Assembly: GCA_945871755.1 (NCBI GenBank)
Contig: CAMBWV010000006.1
Span: 1 to 11,551, forward strand
Origin: an uncultured Bacteroidales bacterium
Lineage (GTDB): Bacteria; Bacteroidota; Bacteroidia; Bacteroidales; Bacteroidaceae
DNA length: 11,551 nucleotides
Direction: 5' to 3'
Shown here: positions 5,455-11,551 of the stretch, one piece after another
Layout of the letters: the number at the start of each line of letters is the position of its first letter
Numbering within the stretch: the first letter of the stretch is position 1
The notes under the pieces: generated by a model
Databases searched by the model: none
The model's input: only the letters and a program-made list of their open reading frames with translations
What the model was told of the DNA's origin: nothing
Position numbers and translations under genes: made by a program

Positions 5455-8115
5455 TTATTTCAGTTTATAGCGAACGCCGATGAGGAGCGTCTGTCCGTAG
5501 CGTTCCTCGCGCTCGTAGATGTTGCCGCGATAGCGCGGGAAATCCGTGACGCTCGCTGTGTGCGGGCCGTTCTGCACATAGCGCACGAGGGGAAGGTTGA
5601 GCAGGTTTGTGGCTTTGAGATAAATTTCCACGCCTGTGCTCCAGGCCTTTTCGGCCGAGAACTCCATGCGGTAGTATTCGTTTTCCCAGATATCGTTCTC
5701 GTACCAATTCGATACGTCTGTCAGTCGTTTGCTAATGTAGCTGCCCGTCAGTTGTGCGTTCACGCCGTGGCGGGTGCTTTTGTAGATAAGCGAGAGGTTG
5801 GCCACGTGGGCTGCTTGTCCAGCCAAGGGGCGCGACTGCGTGGCTGTGGTGATGACGTTGTTTTCCATCACGCGTTTCTCCGTTTGGATGCGCGAGTGGG
5901 TGTAGGTGTAGTTGAGTTTGATGCCAAAGCAGCGGAAGAATTTCGTCACGTCAACCTCCACGCCCGTATTGTTGGCCGTACCAAGGTTCAGGGGTGTATA
6001 GTACGTGTCCTGGCCTTCGTTGATGAGGCCGTATTCTATGGGGTTGCGCAGGCGTTTGTAGAAGAAGCCCACCATGATTTGCTCTGCTTGTCGCGGGAAG
6101 TATTCCCAGCGCAGGTCCAGGTTGTCGGCCACGGTGTGTTGGAGCGTGGGGTTGCCCTTCTCCTTATAGTCCTCGTTGATGATGCTGTATGGCACGATTT
6201 CGAAGAAACTCGGGCGGTTGATGGCGCGGGCATAACTGAGGTGCAGGTCCATGTTTCTGGCCACGTGGTATTTCAGGTGGGCATCGGGAAGGAAATCCCA
6301 GTATTTCTGTTGCCCTTTGCCGTCTGTGCTTCGGGGATAGCGGAGGGTGTAGCCTTGATTTGTGTGCTCGGCGCGCAGGCCAGCCACCACCTCCAGGGCA
6401 TTCCATTGATATTTGGCCGTGAGATAGGCTGCGCCGATGCGCTCTGTGGCATTGTAGTTGAGGGGGTCGCCCACGTTGCCATACTCGCGCGGAGTCATCA
6501 GCAGTTCATCGAAGTTCTGCCAGTCCGTGCCAAGCACTTGGTACTGGCTTGTGCCTGTTGCGCTGTCGAATGTATATTCGTTGAAGAACGAGGTGCGGTG
6601 TTTGTCGCGGTACATTCCGCCCGCCTTCAGCGTCAGGTCGCTGCTTAGGTTGTATGTCAGGTCCACGTAGGCCGCCTTGTCCTTGTCGTCATTGTGCTCC
6701 CAGCGGCGTGTGGCTGCCTTGTTTGTTTGGAGGTGGTTGCCTTGCAGGAAAATCTCGGTGTTGTCGGGCGTTTTGTTATAGGCAGCCGAGATCACGCCTC
6801 GCCAGTTCACCGTCAGCGCGCGGTCCAGGAAGGCGTGCTCGCCCTGCAAGGTGCTGTTGAAGATGTGTTGCTGGTTGTGTTTCAGGCGGACGGCGGCCTC
6901 CTGTTCCGATTCCGTGGTGCGCACTTGGTCATCTCCCATCATCAGGAATCCGTTGTACCATTCCAACTTGTGCATAGGCGAGAACACATAGTCGAACTTT
7001 GCATGGACGGCCAAGCGCTGTTTCCAGTCCGAATAGGTACGATATTGTATGTCGCCCGAAGATTTCGTATAGTCGTAGTAATCCATGTTCTTGCCGCGGT
7101 GCATATTCTGGTAACTGGCCGAGAGGAGGAAGCCCAGTCGGTCGTCCAGCACGCGGTCGCCATAGGAGAGCGATGCCAAGAGGTCGGGCAGGGGTCGCTT
7201 GGATGTGATACGCAGGTTTTGCATGGTGAAATCTGTGGCCGATACGCGGTTTTGTCCGATATTGCCCAGTCGCTCGTCGGGCGACTTGGAGGCAATGCTT
7301 CCATGGTCGAAGGAGAGGAAATCGCGGTTGAGGTAGAGCGCGTTGTAGCCCGTTGAGAGGTTGGCCGTCAGCAGTCGGCGCGCTGGCGCGTCCTTCATCA
7401 CCAGATTCACCGCACCGCCGATGCCGTCGCCCTCCAGTTCGGCCGTCAGCGACTTGTTCACCTCAATGCGCGAGAGAATCTCGGAGGGGAAGAGATCGAG
7501 CGGAACGAAGCGGTTCTTGTTGTCGGGGCTGGGAATCTTAATGCCGTTGACGAGCGTATAATTGTAACGCTTGTCCATGCCGCGGAGAATGGCGTATTGT
7601 CCTTCGCCCGAAGAGTTTCGCTCCACGGTCACGCCCGATACCTTCTGAATGATATTTCCCACGGTCACGTCGGGAGCCAATTCCATGGCGCGCGAACTCA
7701 ATACGTTGACCACGTTGGCCGAAAAGCGTTCAATCTCCATGGCCTTGGCGTCCGTGCTACCATTGAAATTCGACTTGATGACCACTTCCGAAAGGCTTTG
7801 GTTGGCCTCCTCCATCCGAATCACGAGCACCGTATCGGCAGACGCCATCTCCACGGGCGTATATCCGAGGTACGTACAGCAAACCACGGGCTGCGCGTCC
7901 TCCGTTTTCAGTGCGAACGAGCCATCGAGCCCCGTCGTGGTGGCTTGCTTCGTTTGGTTTTTCACCCTGACGATGGCGCCGACGAGTGCTTCGCCCGAGG
8001 CAGCATCCGTCACCACGCCTCTGATTACCTTCATCGCCGACTGTCCCCAAGCAGAGCCAGTCGCCAGCATCACCATCCCTCCAAGGAGGATACTTTTCAG
8101 TTGTACTTTTCTCAT
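5455..8115 (-). CDS. TonB-dependent outer-membrane receptor with N-terminal carboxypeptidase-regulatory-like domain
   Basis: The 886-residue protein starts at ATG 8113-8115, and the longer frame needs a TTG two codons earlier. It has a signal peptide (1-24, A-W-G before Q25). Next comes a carboxypeptidase-D regulatory-like beta-sandwich (about 30-105, VIRGVVTDAASGEALVGA through LVIRM), then SEVVIKS and a plug domain (about 120-240). The plug contains RGMDKRYNYTLVNGIKIPSP, VPLDLFPSEILSRIEV and EGDGIGGAVNLV. These plug motifs match the TonB-dependent receptor branch typified by TIGR01782 (Xanthomonas/Caulobacter type) rather than classic SusC. The rest is beta-barrel with alternating aromatic strands, ending in GVRYKLK without a terminal aromatic. 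Such receptors import scarce, large or charged ligands using TonB/ExbBD energy. No SusD follows. Instead a surface lipoprotein and a phosphatase do, so a phosphorylated ligand is a reasonable inference. It is the first gene of the operon, with a -7 promoter element just upstream. Confidence 0.95.
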   Translation of the reverse strand: MRKVQLKSILLGGMVMLATGSAWGQSAMKVIRGVVTDAASGEALVGAIVRVKNQTKQATTTGLDGSFALKTEDAQPVVCCTYLGYTPVEMASADTVLVIRMEEANQSLSEVVIKSNFNGSTDAKAMEIERFSANVVNVLSSRAMELAPDVTVGNIIQKVSGVTVERNSSGEGQYAILRGMDKRYNYTLVNGIKIPSPDNKNRFVPLDLFPSEILSRIEVNKSLTAELEGDGIGGAVNLVMKDAPARRLLTANLSTGYNALYLNRDFLSFDHGSIASKSPDERLGNIGQNRVSATDFTMQNLRITSKRPLPDLLASLSYGDRVLDDRLGFLLSASYQNMHRGKNMDYYDYTKSSGDIQYRTYSDWKQRLAVHAKFDYVFSPMHKLEWYNGFLMMGDDQVRTTESEQEAAVRLKHNQQHIFNSTLQGEHAFLDRALTVNWRGVISAAYNKTPDNTEIFLQGNHLQTNKAATRRWEHNDDKDKAAYVDLTYNLSSDLTLKAGGMYRDKHRTSFFNEYTFDSATGTSQYQVLGTDWQNFDELLMTPREYGNVGDPLNYNATERIGAAYLTAKYQWNALEVVAGLRAEHTNQGYTLRYPRSTDGKGQQKYWDFLPDAHLKYHVARNMDLHLSYARAINRPSFFEIVPYSIINEDYKEKGNPTLQHTVADNLDLRWEYFPRQAEQIMVGFFYKRLRNPIEYGLINEGQDTYYTPLNLGTANNTGVEVDVTKFFRCFGIKLNYTYTHSRIQTEKRVMENNVITTATQSRPLAGQAAHVANLSLIYKSTRHGVNAQLTGSYISKRLTDVSNWYENDIWENEYYRMEFSAEKAWSTGVEIYLKATNLLNLPLVRYVQNGPHTASVTDFPRYRGNIYEREERYGQTLLIGVRYKLK

Positions 8116-8160
8116 TTGCAAACTGTAGGAGGCCAGACTATCGTGCCTCTAATTTCGGTG

Positions 8161-8168
8161 CAAAAGTA
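8161..8168 (-). promoter_or_regulatory. -7 promoter element of the receptor operon
   Basis: Read on the minus strand this is TACTTTTG, a perfect fit to TAnnTTTG. Transcription would start near 8154, giving a leader of about 40 bases before ATG 8115. No TTG lies at the ideal 19-21 base distance upstream (the nearest are at 14 and 25), so the -33 contact is weak, which fits a promoter that needs an activator. Confidence 0.6.
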
Positions 8169-8188
8169 GGGTGAAGATGTGACAAGGA

Positions 8189-8228
8189 TGTTGCAAAACC
8201 GTGACGGGAGTGTTGCAAATTCGCAACA
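8189..8228. promoter_or_regulatory. Possible operator upstream of the receptor promoter
   Basis: TGTTGCAAA occurs at 8189-8197 and again at 8211-8219. The second copy forms an inverted repeat with GCAACA at 8223-8228 (TGTTGC-AAATTC-GCAACA). The 22-base spacing between copies is about two helix turns and places both just upstream of the -7 element. This suggests a regulator-binding site, but no regulator gene is present in the window to support it. Confidence 0.3.
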
Positions 8229-8318
8229 GAATTGTGAAGGCCCGAGATTCCCGCCACTCAGGGAACGTAGGGAATTGGCCAACGCTTTCATACGTGCTAT
8301 TGCTTCCAGAGAGATAAG

Positions 8319-8354
8319 AAAAAGGAGGTGCAGTGGGATGCTGCACCTCCTTTT
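8319..8354 (-). terminator. Rho-independent terminator of the M6 peptidase gene
   Basis: AAAAGGAGGTGCAG (8320-8333) and CTGCACCTCCTTTT (8341-8354) form a perfect 14-bp stem with a 7-base loop. On the minus strand the stem ends in a U run (A residues 8319-8323 on the plus strand), about 32 bases past the peptidase stop at 8386. It separates this gene from the receptor operon, which therefore needs its own promoter. Confidence 0.9.
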
Positions 8355-8385
8355 CTGACTAGTTGCCTATGGGGCTGTGTGAATG

Positions 8386-11220
8386 TTACTTCAGGATGCG
8401 TTTTTCGCCGCGGTTGTTGATGTAGATGCCGGGGCGTTCTGGGCGGTTGCCTGTGATGGGGCGGCCACTGAGGTCGTACCAACGGGTGGGGCCTTTGGGC
8501 TTGGTGGTTGGCGCGGCTATGCCCGTGGGGTCATAGACGATGGGCTGGGGGAGTGAGGGTAGGGAATAGGTTGCGCCATCGTGGCCATAGACGCGGTAGT
8601 AGAGCGTCTCGGTGGGCGTGAGCGTGAGGCCCGTCACCGTGAAGGACGTGCCCGTGCCTGCATCCATGCGGGCGAAGCCCTCGAGCGGTGTGTACGTTTC
8701 CGCACCGCCGTGGCCGATGACAATGTCGTCGATGGCTAGACCGCCCGAGCCTTCGCGGTGGTACGTCAGACGCAGGGCGCGGCTGCCCTTGGGGATGCGC
8801 ACGGGGCGCACAGCGGCATCGGTGGCGCTGGCGGCTTGTTCCGTTTCAGCGAGCCAGAGGATGGTGGTGCCTGCTTGGGGATTGGTGTCGGTGAGCAGGA
8901 GGGTGTCGAGCGCCATCCATTGGTTGACCTGCGGAAGCATGACTTCGAGGGTCACGTAGTTCTTGCCGCAGGGAGCGTTGCGCTCGCGCTGCCACAGAGA
9001 GATGCTGCGCAGACCGTCGGCGAAGATGGGCGATTCGATATAGGCGTTGTCGGCTGCCAGGGAGAGCGAGGGCGCGGCGTTGCCGTAGGAGCCTGCCACA
9101 CTGAGCACCATCTTGGCATTCGTGGTCCAGCCCTCGGGCATCGCCTTGATGCCATCGGTGAAATCTACCGTTTGATAGTAAGCCTCCGTCATGCCGCGCT
9201 GGAGCACATCGAGGGCATATCGCTCAGCCTCTTCAAGGGGCGACCAGTTGGCCGTGAAGCCGCTGGCCGTCACCTCCGAGGCCGCGAGGGCCGTGGGACG
9301 GGTGTAAGCGAAGGAGAGAGCGGGCGTGGTGATGCTGACGGGTTCGGTCTGTTCGCTCATCTGGGAAGCATTGCGCGCACGCAGCACCAACTGATAGGTT
9401 CTCTCGGCTTGCAGGCCCTCCACCTCCAGTCGCGGTTGGTCCACGCGGCGTGTGCGATAGCCTTCCACGTATTCGCGTCCCTGTTCCGTCTGTACGAAGA
9501 CGTCGGCCTCGTAGTACGTAGCCCCTGCGGAGGGCGTCCATGTGGCGGTGAAGCCCATCGGCGTCAGGTTCTCAATGGTGATGTCGGCGGGCAGGGGCAA
9601 CTGCGGACGGCCACCGCAGACGGCAAACTGGATGACACCGTTCTTTTCGCGGATGTTGGTCAGGGGAATCTGGATGGCGTTGCCCTCTTGGTCGCGCAGG
9701 CCGGGATTGGTCTCGGCCGTCAGCGAGGTGATGCCCGCTGTGCCCGGGAAGGCATCGCCCGCACGGGAATCTTCGCTGCGGATGCCGTCGGCTTCGACGA
9801 GGTCAATACCTTGGAAGTAGGGGTTGCTGTTCACCTTGTTGGAAACCCACAGGTCGTTGTCGAAGGTGATATGCCAGACGAGCAGGCCGTGGCCGGGGAG
9901 ATACTGGTCCCAACCCTGCTGCTGTCGGTTTTCAAGGATGAAATACTCCTCGTCGGGTTTGGCGGAGTTGATGCGCAGGCCCACGTTGTTGTCAACGGTT
10001 TCGAGGACAATGTCGCGCGGTGTGGCATCCAGCACTTCGGGCTGGAGCCAGCCCATACACATACGCTCGTAGGCCGTGAAGTTGCACGGCGTGCGGGCAT
10101 TGTTGAGGTGGCAACCCACGTCCATGAGCGACCAACTGCCAGGCGTGAAGTAGCCGCCGCCTGTCACGTCGTAGAGGTCGGGAAAGTCGAGCACGTGGGT
10201 ATATTCGTGGCAAATCGTGCCGATGCCCTCAAAGTGGTTCTCGTTCTTGCCCGTTTCGGTATTGAGAATCGGACGGAGTTCGTTGGAACAGGCATAGCGG
10301 TTGATGCGCACGCCGTCAAAGGTGAACGTCTGTCCGTCGCTGAGCGTCTCCACCTCGCCCGCGTGCTGCCAGATGGTGTATTCGCGGCCGCCCGTGGCCT
10401 CGCCCATGCCAGCATAGAACACGTAGATATTGTCCACCACACCATCCAGGTTGCGGTCGTACTGGCTGAAGTCAATCTGTCCGTCCAGGGCTTCGCAGGC
10501 TTCCACCACCATGTTCCAGGCGTTGAGGTCGCCGCCAGGGAAGTTCTGCCCGTAGAAACTGATGTCGCGGCTGAGCACCACAGGGCCAAACACATCAAAC
10601 GTCAGGTCGTACTGCCCGTTGCTGGCCGCGAGGAAATAGTCGCGCACACTGCCCGTGGCACCATCAAAGTCGAACCCCTGCTTGTTGAGCATATCGTCGA
10701 AGAGTTGGCGCGGGTCGTCGTAGGAGAAGTCCGTGGCCTCGTGGGTGGACGTCTGGGGGAAGGAGACGAGGATGGCCAGTGCGCGCTGCTGTCCCGTGGT
10801 GGGCACAGGGCCGCGCTTCGGGCCGTTAGCTGTAGGCTGCGGCATTCGGCGCGGCGCACCCATCTTTGCGCGCTTCGTCTGCCAGAGGTTGGCCTGCTGG
10901 CGAAGCATTTGCGGACGGTCCATCTGCTGGATAAGGGCCAGTTCGTCCGCACTGCGCAGTGCGGCATCGTGGGCACGCAGTCCCGAAGAGCCCCATTCGC
11001 CGTTCGTGGCCTGGGCATAATAGAAAAAGTCGTTCACGCGCACCAACGGAATGCTGTCTTGCGAGAGGAAATAGTGGTGGTACTCATCGCCAATGAGGCG
11101 CACGGTAATGGACGTGCCGTCGGGCTGCGTCAGCACGCGCGGCCTGGGGTCGGCAGGAATGGCAAGGGCTTGCTGGCAGAGGCACAGCAGGATGAAAAGG
11201 ACGGATAAAATTCTACGCAT
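8386..11220 (-). CDS. Secreted M6-family (immune inhibitor A-like) zinc metallopeptidase with FN3 and jelly-roll domains and a type IX-like C-terminal tail
   Basis: I use ATG 11218-11220 (944 residues), which opens the signal peptide MRRILSVLFILLCLCQQALA; the longer frame would begin with TTG. A propeptide-like region (about 21-140) begins with RPRVLTQPDGTSITVRL, as in other Bacteroidales M6 peptidases. The catalytic domain (about 145-460) has the calcium-like DRNLDGVVDN and the zinc motif HEYTHVLDFPDLYD, with His338, Glu339, His342 and the third ligand Asp348. It also has the downstream GSWSLMD...TAYERMCMGWL block. An FN3 domain (about 543-630) follows, then a second FN3 half (about 640-680). 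A jelly-roll domain of choice-of-anchor-J/cleaved-adhesin type comes next (about 683-835, ending GLAIDDIVIG), and then the rest of the FN3 (about 845-895). The tail, RWYDLSGRPI...GIYINNRGEKRILK, resembles the C-terminal sorting tails of Prevotella and Porphyromonas secreted proteins. It is probably an exported or surface protease. Its substrate is unknown. Confidence 0.95.
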   Translation of the reverse strand: MRRILSVLFILLCLCQQALAIPADPRPRVLTQPDGTSITVRLIGDEYHHYFLSQDSIPLVRVNDFFYYAQATNGEWGSSGLRAHDAALRSADELALIQQMDRPQMLRQQANLWQTKRAKMGAPRRMPQPTANGPKRGPVPTTGQQRALAILVSFPQTSTHEATDFSYDDPRQLFDDMLNKQGFDFDGATGSVRDYFLAASNGQYDLTFDVFGPVVLSRDISFYGQNFPGGDLNAWNMVVEACEALDGQIDFSQYDRNLDGVVDNIYVFYAGMGEATGGREYTIWQHAGEVETLSDGQTFTFDGVRINRYACSNELRPILNTETGKNENHFEGIGTICHEYTHVLDFPDLYDVTGGGYFTPGSWSLMDVGCHLNNARTPCNFTAYERMCMGWLQPEVLDATPRDIVLETVDNNVGLRINSAKPDEEYFILENRQQQGWDQYLPGHGLLVWHITFDNDLWVSNKVNSNPYFQGIDLVEADGIRSEDSRAGDAFPGTAGITSLTAETNPGLRDQEGNAIQIPLTNIREKNGVIQFAVCGGRPQLPLPADITIENLTPMGFTATWTPSAGATYYEADVFVQTEQGREYVEGYRTRRVDQPRLEVEGLQAERTYQLVLRARNASQMSEQTEPVSITTPALSFAYTRPTALAASEVTASGFTANWSPLEEAERYALDVLQRGMTEAYYQTVDFTDGIKAMPEGWTTNAKMVLSVAGSYGNAAPSLSLAADNAYIESPIFADGLRSISLWQRERNAPCGKNYVTLEVMLPQVNQWMALDTLLLTDTNPQAGTTILWLAETEQAASATDAAVRPVRIPKGSRALRLTYHREGSGGLAIDDIVIGHGGAETYTPLEGFARMDAGTGTSFTVTGLTLTPTETLYYRVYGHDGATYSLPSLPQPIVYDPTGIAAPTTKPKGPTRWYDLSGRPITGNRPERPGIYINNRGEKRILK

Positions 11221-11247
11221 ATTATATAAGGTATAGTTTCGTGCCTG

Positions 11248-11255
11248 CAAAGGTA
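11248..11255 (-). promoter_or_regulatory. -7 promoter element of the M6 peptidase gene
   Basis: The minus strand reads TACCTTTG, a perfect TAnnTTTG, with a start point expected near 11241 and a leader of about 20 AT-rich bases before ATG 11220. This position lies inside the extension of the reading frame toward the TTG at 11250, which is another reason to prefer the ATG. No good -33 TTG is visible. Confidence 0.6.
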
Positions 11256-11380
11256 ATAAATATTTTGGGCTCTGTCATGAAATCCGTGGGTATTCAACCA
11301 TCTCTAACGCTTCTGGTGCACCGAGGCAGTCAATTCCTCCAAGTGCGCCTCGTAATATAACACACGCCAACCCCCGTCTG

Positions 11381-11401
11381 CTGCAAATCGCTGCAAATTC
11401 G
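11381..11401 (+). repeat. Short tandem repeat upstream of the outward promoter
   Basis: CTGCAAATCG is followed directly by CTGCAAATTCG, two near-identical units about one helix turn apart and about 33 bases upstream of the TTTG element. The 11-mer TGCAAATTCGC (11392-11402) is also present at 8214-8224 in front of the receptor operon. It may be a regulator site. The surrounding 331-bp gap (11221-11551) otherwise holds only the two promoters and the hairpin listed here, and no convincing coding frame. Confidence 0.35.
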
Positions 11402-11433
11402 CTTTTTGGGAATGTTGCGAAGTGTTAAAGCGA

Positions 11434-11465
11434 TTTGGATTTCGGCGGGAAATGTATTATCTTTG
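11434..11465 (+). promoter_or_regulatory. Strong Bacteroidota promoter facing out of the window
   Basis: TTTG at 11434-11437, a 20-base spacer, and TATCTTTG at 11458-11465 match the full sigma-ABfr consensus (TTTG, 19-21 bases, TAnnTTTG) without mismatch. The start point is expected around 11470-11473. It is divergent from the M6 peptidase promoter and is the best promoter in the window. Confidence 0.75.
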
Positions 11466-11473
11466 TACTAGCG

Positions 11474-11517
11474 AAGAGGAGAGAGCCCTAAACAAACGGG
11501 TTTTCTCCTCTTTTTTT
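11474..11517 (+). terminator. Intrinsic-terminator hairpin at the very 5' end of the outward transcript (attenuator or tiny RNA)
   Basis: Bases 11474-11488 (AAGAGGAGAGAGCCC) pair with 11498-11512 (GGGTTTTCTCCTCTT) to give a continuous 15-bp stem with two G-U pairs and the 9-base loop TAAACAAAC, followed by further T residues to 11517. In the plus direction this is a classic terminator. On the minus strand no U run follows the stem. The preceding gene runs away from it, so the only transcript it can act on is that of the promoter at 11434-11465, starting one to four bases upstream. Confidence 0.8.
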
Positions 11518-11551
11518 GGCCAGAAAAATGGGATTTTTACCTCAGAGATAA

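Noticed and set aside
5560..6648. A 362-codon plus-strand frame opposite the TonB receptor, and similar frames at 6694-7356 and 7597-8169
   Set aside because: They lie wholly within, or mostly inside, a well-supported receptor gene and show only antisense-type composition.
8169..8200. A Pho-box-like pair of half sites (TTGTCAC ... TTCACCC on the minus strand) near the receptor promoter
   Set aside because: It would fit a phosphate system, but the match to the enterobacterial Pho box is poor and I know of no firm Pho-box consensus for this phylum to test against.
8758..11208. An 816-codon open frame on the plus strand opposite the M6 peptidase gene
   Set aside because: It mirrors the real gene, and its product is a low-complexity mix rich in Gly, Val, Ala, His and Arg with no recognisable domain. 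Long antisense frames of this kind are expected opposite GC-rich genes with biased third positions.
11277..11360. A 27-codon plus-strand frame starting at ATG 11277
   Set aside because: It is too short, has no promoter or ribosome-binding context and no recognisable sequence, and it lies just upstream of the M6 promoter region.
11524..11538. AAAAAT-GGG-ATTTTT palindrome near the right edge
   Set aside because: It is a short, A/T-only stem with a 3-base loop and low stability, so it could easily be chance in an AT-rich leader.

Overview
The window reads as chromosomal DNA of a Bacteroidota, most likely a moderately GC-rich Bacteroidales of Prevotella type. This rests on several signs: promoters of the TTTG / TAnnTTTG kind, weak or absent Shine-Dalgarno sequences, a lipoprotein with a Cys-Ser-Asp-Asp-Asp-Glu surface-export signal, a TonB-dependent receptor with an N-terminal carboxypeptidase-regulatory-like domain, a family 92 alpha-mannosidase, and an M6 peptidase ending in a type IX-like C-terminal tail. 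The species cannot be fixed from the sequence alone.

Layout. Positions 1-398 form an AT-richer scrap zone. It holds the last 34 codons of what looks like an excisionase-type helix-turn-helix protein, then a start-less C-terminal winged-helix piece of an AlbA_2/RecG-like ATP-binding protein with an NDPV x3 hinge. Positions 582-2930 (+) encode a complete secreted GH92 alpha-mannosidase. It converges on a three-gene minus-strand operon (8115 down to 3036), and one hairpin at 2970-3005 lies between the two stop codons. The operon order is TonB-dependent receptor (no SusD partner), surface beta-helix lipoprotein, then a purple-acid-phosphatase-like metallophosphoesterase. The last two genes overlap by four bases (ATGA). 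A 27-bp-period repeat sits between the receptor and the lipoprotein gene. Positions 8386-11220 (-) encode a large M6 metallopeptidase with FN3 and jelly-roll domains and its own promoter and terminator. The right end (11221-11551) contains no convincing gene. It carries a very good outward-facing promoter whose transcript would begin almost directly with an intrinsic-terminator hairpin.

How the genes fit together. The operon looks like a surface capture-and-release unit: a lipoprotein on the outside, a receptor importing the ligand, and a periplasmic or exported phosphatase that removes phosphate from it. The nearby GH92 enzyme could act on mannose-containing glycans and the M6 peptidase on proteins, so the whole window suits scavenging of glycoprotein or phosphorylated material. 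The functional link between the operon and its neighbours is inference only.

The three long minus-strand genes are reported here from ATG codons that begin good signal peptides. The longer open frames would start at upstream TTG codons.
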